NCBI GenBank assembly: GCA_900321505.1
Contig: ONWK01000407.1
Span: 1 to 5,118 of the forward strand
Reading direction: 5' to 3'
From: an uncultured Eubacteriales bacterium
GTDB taxonomy: Bacteria; Bacillota; Clostridia; Lachnospirales; Lachnospiraceae
Length of the DNA stretch: 5,118 bases
This document shows, one piece after another, positions 1 through 5,118 of this stretch (positions are counted from its first letter, which is position 1; every line of letters starts with the position of its first letter). Below the pieces are notes generated by a model, which was given only the letters and a program-made list of their open reading frames with translations, did not search any database and was not told where the DNA came from. The translations under genes and the position numbers were made by a program.

Positions 1-435
1 ATTGACATTATCATAGCTGCCCTCTCCGTCGTCAAAGTAACAGGTTTTGGTCATAATATTATTCTTTGAAATGTACAGCATCAGGATATTTGCTATGAAT
101 ACATTTCTTGTGGCGTACATTCTCCGGTAAACCCTGTCCGGAAGCAGTATCTCCTCAGCCGCCCTGTCAATATGTGCATAAAGCGAGATTACTGCCGAAT
201 AACGTCTGATCTTTCCCGCGGCAAAGCGTACCTTTCTTATGCTTTCCAGATCATCCAGTACCACCACCGATTCAAATATACCCTGGGCACGGATCCTTTC
301 TCCCAGAGCAGCCGCCTCATCAAACTGCGGATCGATATAAAGATCCGCCCGTTCCTTTTTGTCAACAGCCAGGCTTATGGCCGACATGACCTGAAAAGGC
401 GTGGTACATATATACATAGCGTCCATCTTTTTCAT
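1..435 (-). CDS. Glycosyltransferase, GT52/polysialyltransferase-like, N-terminal part (cut by window edge)
   Basis: Seen: 145 codons read without a stop from an ATG at 435 to the window edge, so the C-terminus is missing. The protein opens with a beta strand and the motif MYICTTPFQVMSAISLA (residues 7-23), and near the cut end it has YFDDGEGSYDN (residues 133-143). Known: a hydrophobic strand followed by T-P-x-Q at the extreme N-terminus and a later D-[DE]-G-x-G-[ST]-Y motif are the pattern I associate with family GT52 (lipooligosaccharide sialyltransferases) and related bacterial polysialyltransferase-like enzymes, which are cytoplasmic and transfer a nucleotide-activated sugar to a surface glycan. 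Inferred: the donor and acceptor cannot be told from this fragment; sialic acid is only one option. The start is 29 nt after the aminotransferase stop with no terminator between, so the two are probably co-transcribed. An AAGGA lies 12 nt upstream of this ATG (rather far); the in-frame ATG at 426 is even farther, so 435 is preferred. Confidence 0.72.
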   Translation of the reverse strand, partial: MKKMDAMYICTTPFQVMSAISLAVDKKERADLYIDPQFDEAAALGERIRAQGIFESVVVLDDLESIRKVRFAAGKIRRYSAVISLYAHIDRAAEEILLPDRVYRRMYATRNVFIANILMLYISKNNIMTKTCYFDDGEGSYDNVN

Positions 436-447
436 ATTACTGCAGCA

Positions 448-452
448 TCCTT
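448..452 (-). promoter_or_regulatory. Ribosome binding site of the GT52-like gene
   Basis: AAGGA on the minus strand, within GATAAGGA. It is 12 nt from the ATG at 435 and 21 nt from the ATG at 426. The spacing is longer than ideal but it is the only purine-rich match in the short gap after the aminotransferase stop, so it favours the upstream ATG. Confidence 0.45.
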
Positions 453-464
453 ATCTTTTCACGA

Positions 465-2951
465 CTAGTCAAAACAGCGGTGTATCAGTTCAATGATCAC
501 ATCCTGCTCCTCTATTGTCATCTTATTATCGCTGGGAAGGCACAGACCTCTGTTGAAAATATCATCTCCGACATCTGAGATCACACCCTCGTCAATATAT
601 GCATTGCTTCTTGCCCTGCCGCTTCCCGTAGCGGTTATGTAGGGATGTGAGCGGTAAATGGGCTGCATATGCATGGGTTTCCATATGGGGCGCCCTTCCG
701 CATTGTATGCCGCAAGGAGATCAAGTATCTCTGACGGAGATGTTTTTCCCTTTTCCTTCAGGTATAATACATCCTTTTCTCCTCTCACATGACGGGCCAT
801 GGCCTCAGGACGTATCGTAAGGCAGGAAAGCCAGAAGTTCGGTTCAGAACACGGAAGGAAGGGGTTCATGTCTACCGGAAGATCCTTAAGTCCCTCCAGA
901 TAACGGTAATAAATCCTCTTCTTCTGTTCGATATGCGTTTCAAGCCACGGCAGCTGACCCCTTATAACTCCGGCGATGACATTACTCATTCTGTAATTAT
1001 AGCCAAGCTCCTCATGCTGATACCATGGTGCATCCTCGCGGCTCTGGGTGGACCATTTGCGTACCTTGTTTGCCATCTCCTCATCATCCGTAAGGAGCAT
1101 GCCTCCGCAGGAGCCTGTGATGATCTTATTGCCGTTTGCAGAAAGCACGCCGGACGGATTGCCGAAGCTGCCTGTCTGCTTTCCCTTATATGATGCGCCG
1201 AAGGACTCCGCCGCATCTTCGATGATCAGTGCATTATGCCTGTCACATATCTCCCGGATCTCGTCCATTTTGGCCGGAGTTCCGTAAAGGTGGACCAGCA
1301 TTACTATCCTTACTTCGGGATATATCTCAAAAGCCTTCTCAAGAGCTACCGGATCCATATTCCAGGTTTCCCGCTCGGAATCGATAAATACTGCTTCACC
1401 GCCTTCATAGGCTATTGGGTTTACCGTTGCGTCAAAGGTCACATCACTGCAAAAGACTTTTTTCCCTGCCAGTGCGCCCCTGATGGGATCGGCCTGTCCG
1501 TAAAGCTGCTCCGCTGCAAGCTTGATCGCGAGATGAAGCGCAGCCGTACCTGCCGAAAGACCGACGCAGTATTTCCTGCCCACCTTTTCCGCGGTAAGCC
1601 GTTCCACAGCATTAATATTCTCACCGACAGTTGACATCCAGTTTGTGGCAAATGCCTCCTGCACGTAGGTCATTTCAGAGCCATGCATGGTCGGTGACGA
1701 CAGCCATACCTTTTTCTCAAAAGGAACCAGCTCACGTTTTGCCTTTGGCGCCGGAGTCAGGTTCAGAGCCTTTCCGAAGGCATCAATAACATACTCAACC
1801 TCTTCATCCGTAATGCAGGTATTCAGAGGCAGCGTGATCTCGTTTTCATACTGATGGAAGGAATTGGGATAATCCTTAATATCAAAGCCCAGCGCAATAT
1901 ACGCAGAATAAAGAGGAAGCGGTTTATAATGCACATTGGTCGCCACCCCGTATTCCGACATACGGCTGATAAGATCATTACGTTCCTCTTCGTTGATGCC
2001 CTTTACCCGCACCATATAAAGATGCTTGCTTGACTCCTCAACAACATCCGGGCTCTGGATCACATCCACCGGGAAGTCACGGAAGGCTTCATTATATCTG
2101 TCTATGATCTCTCTTCTTCTCTTCAGTGTATCGCTGTAGCGTTCCAGCTGTGTCAGTCCGGCAGCTGCAGCCATATCCGTCATATTATATTTATATGCCA
2201 GTTCAAGGATATCATACTCCCAGCCGCCGAGCAGGGACTTCTCAAGCGCATCCTTGCTCTGCCCGTGAAGCGACATTATCATCAGCCTCCGGTATATCTT
2301 TTCATCCGGAATACCGGGAATGCTCCGCCATACAAGCGCACCGCCTTCCGCGGTCGTAAGGTTCTTTACAGCATGGAAGGAAAAGGTTGTAAAATCCGCG
2401 ATCTCTCCGCACATTTTTCCTTTTCTCATTGCTCCCAGGCCGTGAGCCGAGTCTGCAGTAACTACGATACGTCCGATAGCCCTCTGCAGCTCCGATTCAG
2501 GATGAAAGAGAGCCTTTTTCTTTTCAACGATCTCGAAGATCCTGTCATAATCACACATCAGTCCCGCAAGGTCCACCGGGATTATAGCTTTGGTCCGCTC
2601 AGTAACCGCTTCCTCAAGCTTGTCGTAATCCATTTCGTATGAATCTTTTTTCGTGTCCACGAGCACGGGCTTTGCGCCCACATGATATATCACACTTGCA
2701 CTCGATGTAAATGTATATGCGGATGTGATGACCTCATCTCCGGGGCCTATCTCCAGAAGACGCAGCGTCATCTCAAGGCAGGATGTTGCCGAGTTTAAGC
2801 ATACCGCTCTGGGTGCATGCACATACTCCGCTATCTTCTGCTCAAAAAGCTTGGTCTTTGGGCCTGTTGTTATCCATCCGGAGCGCATTGCTTCGGATAC
2901 GGCGGCTATATCGGTTTCACGCAGATCAGGTGGTGAAAATGGGATCTTCAT
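465..2951 (-). CDS. Double (fused) DegT/DnrJ/EryC1/StrS-family sugar aminotransferase
   Basis: Seen: 828 residues, about twice the usual 370-420 of one such enzyme. Domain 1 is about residues 1-396: GWITTGPKTK (25-34), NSATSCLE (53-60), TADSAHGLGA (165-174, D167 expected to bind the PLP pyridine nitrogen), SFHAVKNLTTAEGG (191-204, K196 the predicted Schiff-base lysine) and NVHYKPLPLY (339-348). A Pro/Lys-rich linker of about 18 residues (397-414) follows. Domain 2 is about 415-828: VWLSSPTMHGSEM (415-427), LSAGTAALHLA (465-475), IIEDAAESFGA (576-586, D579), SANGNKIITGSCGG (604-617, K609 the predicted lysine) and RPIWKPMHMQP (754-764). Known: the WLSSP...NGNKIIT pattern is that of PglE-type UDP-4-amino-4,6-dideoxy-GlcNAc transaminases, which use glutamate and PLP in the cytoplasm. 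Inferred: domain 2 aminates the product of the upstream dehydratase; domain 1 acts on an unknown keto-sugar. Start: ATG at 2951 has AGAAGGA 6 nt upstream. Upstream in-frame ATGs (2996, 2990, 3071) lack a ribosome site, and 3071 lies in a terminator. Confidence 0.93.
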   Translation of the reverse strand: MKIPFSPPDLRETDIAAVSEAMRSGWITTGPKTKLFEQKIAEYVHAPRAVCLNSATSCLEMTLRLLEIGPGDEVITSAYTFTSSASVIYHVGAKPVLVDTKKDSYEMDYDKLEEAVTERTKAIIPVDLAGLMCDYDRIFEIVEKKKALFHPESELQRAIGRIVVTADSAHGLGAMRKGKMCGEIADFTTFSFHAVKNLTTAEGGALVWRSIPGIPDEKIYRRLMIMSLHGQSKDALEKSLLGGWEYDILELAYKYNMTDMAAAAGLTQLERYSDTLKRRREIIDRYNEAFRDFPVDVIQSPDVVEESSKHLYMVRVKGINEEERNDLISRMSEYGVATNVHYKPLPLYSAYIALGFDIKDYPNSFHQYENEITLPLNTCITDEEVEYVIDAFGKALNLTPAPKAKRELVPFEKKVWLSSPTMHGSEMTYVQEAFATNWMSTVGENINAVERLTAEKVGRKYCVGLSAGTAALHLAIKLAAEQLYGQADPIRGALAGKKVFCSDVTFDATVNPIAYEGGEAVFIDSERETWNMDPVALEKAFEIYPEVRIVMLVHLYGTPAKMDEIREICDRHNALIIEDAAESFGASYKGKQTGSFGNPSGVLSANGNKIITGSCGGMLLTDDEEMANKVRKWSTQSREDAPWYQHEELGYNYRMSNVIAGVIRGQLPWLETHIEQKKRIYYRYLEGLKDLPVDMNPFLPCSEPNFWLSCLTIRPEAMARHVRGEKDVLYLKEKGKTSPSEILDLLAAYNAEGRPIWKPMHMQPIYRSHPYITATGSGRARSNAYIDEGVISDVGDDIFNRGLCLPSDNKMTIEEQDVIIELIHRCFD

Positions 2952-2957
2952 TGTATA

Positions 2958-2964
2958 TCCTTCT
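2958..2964 (-). promoter_or_regulatory. Ribosome binding site fixing the aminotransferase start
   Basis: AGAAGGA on the minus strand, 6 nt (TATACA) before the ATG at 2951. This near-ideal match and spacing decides the start against in-frame ATGs 15 and 40 codons upstream, and leaves a protein beginning MKIPFSPPDL, the usual N-terminus for this family. Confidence 0.88.
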
Positions 2965-3003
2965 TTCCTGAATTCATATTCATTGTTCATAGGCATAGCT
3001 ATT

Positions 3004-3022
3004 CGGATTATAACACAATCCG
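3004..3022. repeat. Perfect 6-bp inverted repeat around the -10
   Basis: Arms CGGATT (3004-3009) and AATCCG (3017-3022) flank a 7-nt centre and enclose the extended -10. Dyad symmetry in this place would suit a repressor operator. Chance is possible with 6-bp arms. Confidence 0.45.
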
Positions 3023-3035
3023 TACGGGAATGCAC
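3007..3035 (-). promoter_or_regulatory. Promoter of the double aminotransferase gene (extended -10)
   Basis: On the minus strand, TATAAT (3012-3007) is preceded by TG one base upstream, giving the exact extended -10 TGTTATAAT (3015-3007). With a 17-nt spacer the -35 hexamer would be GTGCAT (3035-3030), a poor match to TTGACA, so the extended -10 probably carries most recognition or an activator helps. The predicted transcription start is near 3000, giving a leader of about 50 nt before the ATG at 2951. The promoter sits just after the terminator of the dehydratase gene, so the aminotransferase and the GT52-like gene can be transcribed independently of it. Confidence 0.7.
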
Positions 3036-3051
3036 GCAAAAGATCGTGCAT
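3030..3051. repeat. Perfect 7-bp inverted repeat over the -35 position, candidate operator
   Basis: Arms ATGCACG (3030-3036) and CGTGCAT (3045-3051) are separated by 8 nt. The promoter-proximal arm coincides with the place where the weak -35 hexamer should be, and the dyad centre is about 40 bp upstream of the predicted transcription start. That position fits either an activator replacing a poor -35 or a repressor. On RNA it could form a hairpin but no T-run follows, so it is not a second terminator. Confidence 0.5.
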
Positions 3052-3053
3052 AC

Positions 3054-3085
3054 AAAAGAAAGCCCCCGCATTTACGCAGAGGCTT
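3054..3085 (-). terminator. Intrinsic terminator downstream of the dehydratase gene
   Basis: On the minus strand, starting 7 nt after the dehydratase stop codon, AAGCCTCTGC (3085-3076) and GCGGGGGCTT (3069-3060) form a 10-bp stem with two G-U pairs and a 6-nt loop (GTAAAT). The stem is followed by TCTTTTG. G/C-rich stem plus T-rich tail is the Rho-independent pattern. On the plus strand the hairpin is not followed by a T-run, so it should work in one direction only. Confidence 0.8.
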
Positions 3086-3092
3086 ATCTCAA

Positions 3093-4949
3093 CTACTGAT
3101 TTTCCTGAGGATGATAGGTCGGAACCATGCGCTGTACCACTTCTCTGATATCAGACGGTTCCTCTACCACATAGGTACTTAGAGCTTTAAGCTCCTCCAT
3201 GAATTTCTCTTCATCCATCTCGATGGGCTTTCCGATATGGATCAGTTTATTCTCCGTCTCCTGCATGCCCTCTTCCTTCATGAGCATTTCCTCATAAAGC
3301 TTTTCGCCGGGACGCAGGCCGGTAAATACTATCTCTATATCTTCCCCCGGTTTGTGTCCCGAAAGAAGGATCAGATTCTTTGCGAGATCCAGTATCCTTA
3401 CCGGTTCTCCCATATCCAGTACAAATATCTCTCCGCCCTTCGCATAGGCTCCTGCCTGAAGCACCAGGGAAACCGCTTCCGGTATGGTCATAAAGTATCT
3501 GATGATATCCGGATGTGTTACGGTCACCGGTCCGCCGGCTGCTATCTGCTTCTTGAAAAGCGGGATAACGCTTCCGTTCGAACCCAGGACATTTCCGAAA
3601 CGCACCGCAACAAAAGATGTATCCGATATCTTATCATAGGTCTGGATTATCATCTCGCAGAGACGTTTTGAAGCGCCCATGATATTTGTGGGATTGACCG
3701 CCTTATCCGTGGAGATCATAACAAACCGTTTTACCTTCCAGCGGTCTGCCGCCTGAACTATCTTCCAGGTACCGAGGACATTATTCTTGATTGCTTCGTT
3801 GGGGCTGTCCTCCATGAGGGGCACATGTTTATGAGCCGCCGCATGATAAACAATGTCGGGATGATATTTCTGGAATATCTGGTCAACACGCTTTGTATTT
3901 CTCACCGATGCGATCAGAACCACCAGATCGAGATCGGGGAAATTCTTTCTCAGCTCATTCTGCACATCATAGGTGGTATTCTCGTATATATCAATGATTA
4001 TCAGCTGTTTGGGGTTATGACCCGCGATCTGCCTGCAAAGCTCGCTTCCTATGGATCCGCCGCCGCCGGTGACCAGAACCACCTTGTCCGACACATAACC
4101 CATGATGGAATCTATATTTACCTCTATCGGTTCCCTGCCCAGAAGGTCATTTACATCAACCTCCCGGAGATCCGTAACATTTACTTCACCGTTGACCAGC
4201 TGATAAATACCCGGGATCTTCTTAAGTTCACAGCCCGTTTCCTTGCATATGTCCAGGATATCATGGACTTCCTGGGGTTTTGCCGAGGGCATGGCAAGGA
4301 TTATCTCTTCCGCCCTGAGCTTATCAGCCATTTTGTGGATATCATTACGTGTTCCGACAACCTTTACGCCGTGAATGTAATTCCCGACCTTTCCGGTATC
4401 ATCATCGATAACTCCCACAACCTTCATGGGAAGATAACGGCTGTTCTTGATCTCTCTTATGAGCTGGTTTCCGGCATCTCCCGCACCTATGACCAGTACC
4501 CTCTTCTTAACCTCTTTCGTCGTCCTGACACGTTTCTTCACAGAGAAAAATGTCTTATAGAAATATCTGCTGATGATCGTAAGACCCAGAAGGAACAGCA
4601 GGTAAAGAAGGTAATAGCTTCGCGGGAGCGGTACTACTATATCATGATTCATCATCATAACGGCAGCCATGTTAAGCAGGCTGGCGACTATACATGAAAG
4701 CACGATATTAAAGAATTCGGTAGCCCCCGCATAGGTCCACAGACTGGTATAAAGCCTGAGCAGCGCAAAAACAAGGATAGTGATCACTACCGCAACGGGC
4801 AGGCTCTTATTTGTTACAGACATATACTCATCCGGCACCTTTGACAGCTGCAGGTCAAATCGAACAAGAAGAGACAGATAACTTGCAAGGATTACCGCCC
4901 CTATGTCATATAAAACAAGTATGATCTTGGTAAGAAGACTCTTTTTCAT
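3093..4949 (-). CDS. Membrane-anchored UDP-sugar 4,6-dehydratase, CapD/WbpM/PglF class
   Basis: Seen: 618 residues, normal for the long form of the family. Four hydrophobic segments at about 7-29, 50-68, 82-101 and 111-129 anchor it in the membrane. A first Rossmann-like domain begins at VIGAGDAGNQL (153-163). The catalytic short-chain dehydrogenase domain begins with the NAD(P)-binding motif VTGGGGSIGSEL (293-304), then YHAAAHKHVPLMEDSP (368-383), STDKAVNPTNIMGASKR (413-429) and TGLRPGEKLYEE (543-554). Met424 stands where ordinary SDR enzymes have the active-site Tyr, with Lys428 following: the S-M-K version. Known: WbpM and PglF share this and convert UDP-GlcNAc to UDP-4-keto-6-deoxy-GlcNAc, retaining C5 configuration. 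Inferred: here it supplies the keto-sugar to the PglE-like half of the downstream aminotransferase. The ATG at 4949 has only a GGGAG 13 nt upstream, a weak site, but the next Met is residue 43, inside the membrane region. It has its own promoter and terminator. Confidence 0.93.
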   Translation of the reverse strand: MKKSLLTKIILVLYDIGAVILASYLSLLVRFDLQLSKVPDEYMSVTNKSLPVAVVITILVFALLRLYTSLWTYAGATEFFNIVLSCIVASLLNMAAVMMMNHDIVVPLPRSYYLLYLLFLLGLTIISRYFYKTFFSVKKRVRTTKEVKKRVLVIGAGDAGNQLIREIKNSRYLPMKVVGVIDDDTGKVGNYIHGVKVVGTRNDIHKMADKLRAEEIILAMPSAKPQEVHDILDICKETGCELKKIPGIYQLVNGEVNVTDLREVDVNDLLGREPIEVNIDSIMGYVSDKVVLVTGGGGSIGSELCRQIAGHNPKQLIIIDIYENTTYDVQNELRKNFPDLDLVVLIASVRNTKRVDQIFQKYHPDIVYHAAAHKHVPLMEDSPNEAIKNNVLGTWKIVQAADRWKVKRFVMISTDKAVNPTNIMGASKRLCEMIIQTYDKISDTSFVAVRFGNVLGSNGSVIPLFKKQIAAGGPVTVTHPDIIRYFMTIPEAVSLVLQAGAYAKGGEIFVLDMGEPVRILDLAKNLILLSGHKPGEDIEIVFTGLRPGEKLYEEMLMKEEGMQETENKLIHIGKPIEMDEEKFMEELKALSTYVVEEPSDIREVVQRMVPTYHPQENQ

Positions 4950-4962
4950 AATACCGATATAA

Positions 4963-4967
4963 CTCCC
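4963..4967 (-). promoter_or_regulatory. Weak, distant ribosome binding site of the dehydratase gene
   Basis: GGGAG on the minus strand, 13 nt from the ATG at 4949, longer than the usual 5-9 nt. No better site lies closer. It directly abuts the 3' arm of the leader hairpin (4969-4991), so folding could affect access to it. Confidence 0.35.
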
Positions 4968-4968
4968 G

Positions 4969-4991
4969 TGCAGAGTACTTACCGCTCTGCA
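4969..4991 (-). repeat. Hairpin in the predicted 5' leader of the dehydratase gene
   Basis: On the minus strand, TGCAGAG (4991-4985) and CTCTGCA (4975-4969) form a perfect 7-bp stem with a 9-nt loop. It lies between the predicted transcription start (near 5015) and the ribosome site, ending one base before the sequence GGGAG region. It could be an mRNA structure affecting translation or stability, or a dyad operator. No T-run follows, so it is not an intrinsic terminator. Confidence 0.5.
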
Positions 4992-5021
4992 TAGCCTTTA
5001 CATTTTGACACAGTATTCGCC

Positions 5022-5050
5022 ATTCTATCACTGAAGCCCGAAAAAAACAA
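5022..5050 (-). promoter_or_regulatory. Promoter of the dehydratase gene
   Basis: On the minus strand, -35 TTGTTT (5050-5045, the TTG core present), a 17-nt spacer, and -10 TAGAAT (5027-5022, five of six matches) preceded by TG one base upstream, giving extended -10 TGATAGAAT. The transcription start should be near 5015, with a leader of about 66 nt. The -35 lies inside the 3' arm of the A/T-rich hairpin at 5036-5074. Confidence 0.65.
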
Positions 5051-5074
5051 GATGTTTTTTCCTTACGGGCACCC
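5036..5074. repeat. Two-part inverted repeat, possible atypical terminator of the upstream gene
   Basis: On the minus strand, AAAAAACA and TGTTTTTT pair over 8 bp around a TCT loop, and outside them GCCCG and CGGGC pair over 5 bp with an asymmetric internal loop. The 5' GCCCG also belongs to a tight dyad ACGGG-TG-CCCGT, so the two pairings exclude each other. It begins just after the stop of the putative upstream gene. The T-run is in the stem rather than after it, so it is not a textbook intrinsic terminator in either direction. Confidence 0.4.
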
Positions 5075-5075
5075 G

Positions 5076-5118
5076 TTATCTTATCGAAAGCTTCTTGATG
5101 ACATTAAGGCTGTCCAGC
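5076..5118 (-). CDS. Possible C-terminal end of an upstream gene (partial)
   Basis: Reading the minus strand from the window edge, one frame gives LDSLNVIKKLSIR and then TAA (5078-5076). The other two frames stop at 5104 and 5081, still closer to the edge. The residue pattern is protein-like but 13 residues cannot identify a family. Support is contextual: it has the same orientation as the genes below, and a hairpin and a promoter follow the stop, as expected at a gene boundary. The plus strand is also open here from an ATG at 5052, so a divergent gene cannot be excluded. Confidence 0.35.
   Translation of the reverse strand, partial: LDSLNVIKKLSIR

Noticed and set aside
172..468. Plus-strand open frame of 98 codons opposite the GT52-like gene
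   Set aside because: The opposite strand reads a protein with TPFQ and DDGEGSY motifs through the same bases; the plus frame has no recognisable features.
2951..3055. Invertible (phase-variable) promoter flanked by TTGTAT and ATACAA
   Set aside because: The flanking match is only 6 bp and of low complexity, and no recombinase gene is visible; expected by chance.
2952..3071. N-terminal extension of the aminotransferase to an ATG at 3071
   Set aside because: That ATG lies in the terminator hairpin loop and upstream of the predicted promoter, has no ribosome site, and the extension does not look like family sequence.
3825..4697. Plus-strand open frame of 290 codons opposite the dehydratase gene
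   Set aside because: It is fully antisense to a gene with clear motifs, shows no recognisable domain, and has no convincing ribosome site. Long shadow frames are expected opposite this codon use.
4906..4992. Small 28-codon minus-strand frame (beginning MQSGKYSAREL) overlapping the dehydratase start, as a leader peptide
   Set aside because: The AAAGG upstream is only 2 nt from the ATG, the peptide has no codon run typical of attenuators, and it overlaps the gene out of frame. Not enough support.
5005..5027. Plus-strand TTGACA at 5005-5010 as a -35 for a divergent promoter
   Set aside because: No -10-like hexamer follows at 16-18 nt.
5052..5118. Plus-strand open frame from an ATG at 5052 to the edge (MFFPYGHPL...)
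   Set aside because: No ribosome site precedes it, and its first bases lie in the A/T hairpin. A same-strand upstream gene end fits the context better, but the edge prevents a firm decision.

Overview
The window is a piece of a surface-glycan (capsule, exopolysaccharide or glycoprotein-glycan) biosynthesis locus. All convincing genes lie on the minus strand, so they read from high to low coordinates. The protein style (a WbpM/PglF-type dehydratase with four N-terminal membrane helices, Clostridia-like DegT aminotransferases), the AAGGA-type ribosome binding sites and the moderate base composition suggest a Firmicute, most likely a Clostridia/Lachnospiraceae-type gut anaerobe. This placement is by impression, not by a search.

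Layout in transcription order. (1) At 5076-5118 there may be the last codons of an upstream gene. (2) At 4950-5075 lies an intergenic region with a good sigma-A-type promoter (TTGTTT, 17 nt, extended -10 TGATAGAAT), an A/T-rich hairpin that contains the -35, and a 7-bp hairpin in the predicted leader. (3) At 3093-4949 is a complete 618-aa membrane-anchored nucleotide-sugar 4,6-dehydratase of the CapD/WbpM/PglF class with an S-M-K active site. (4) At 2952-3092 is an intergenic region with an intrinsic terminator, a 7-bp inverted repeat over the expected -35, and a perfect extended -10 (TGTTATAAT) nested in a 6-bp inverted repeat. (5) At 465-2951 is an 828-aa protein made of two complete DegT/DnrJ/EryC1/StrS (sugar) aminotransferases joined head to tail, each with its own catalytic lysine. 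(6) At 1-435 is the N-terminal 145 residues of a glycosyltransferase resembling family GT52/polysialyltransferases, cut by the window edge.

A working model: the dehydratase converts UDP-GlcNAc to UDP-4-keto-6-deoxy-GlcNAc. The C-terminal half of the fused aminotransferase, which looks like PglE, transaminates it to the UDP-4-amino-4,6-dideoxy sugar, the precursor of N-acetylbacillosamine. The N-terminal half is a second sugar aminotransferase whose substrate cannot be read from sequence. The GT52-like protein would use an activated sugar in glycan assembly. No acetyltransferase (PglD-like), flippase or polymerase is visible, so the final sugar is not fixed.

The most unusual element is the double aminotransferase in one polypeptide. 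Next is its densely palindromic private promoter, placed straight after a terminator that separates it from the dehydratase gene. Nothing here looks like a mobile element, CRISPR, defence system or RNA gene.
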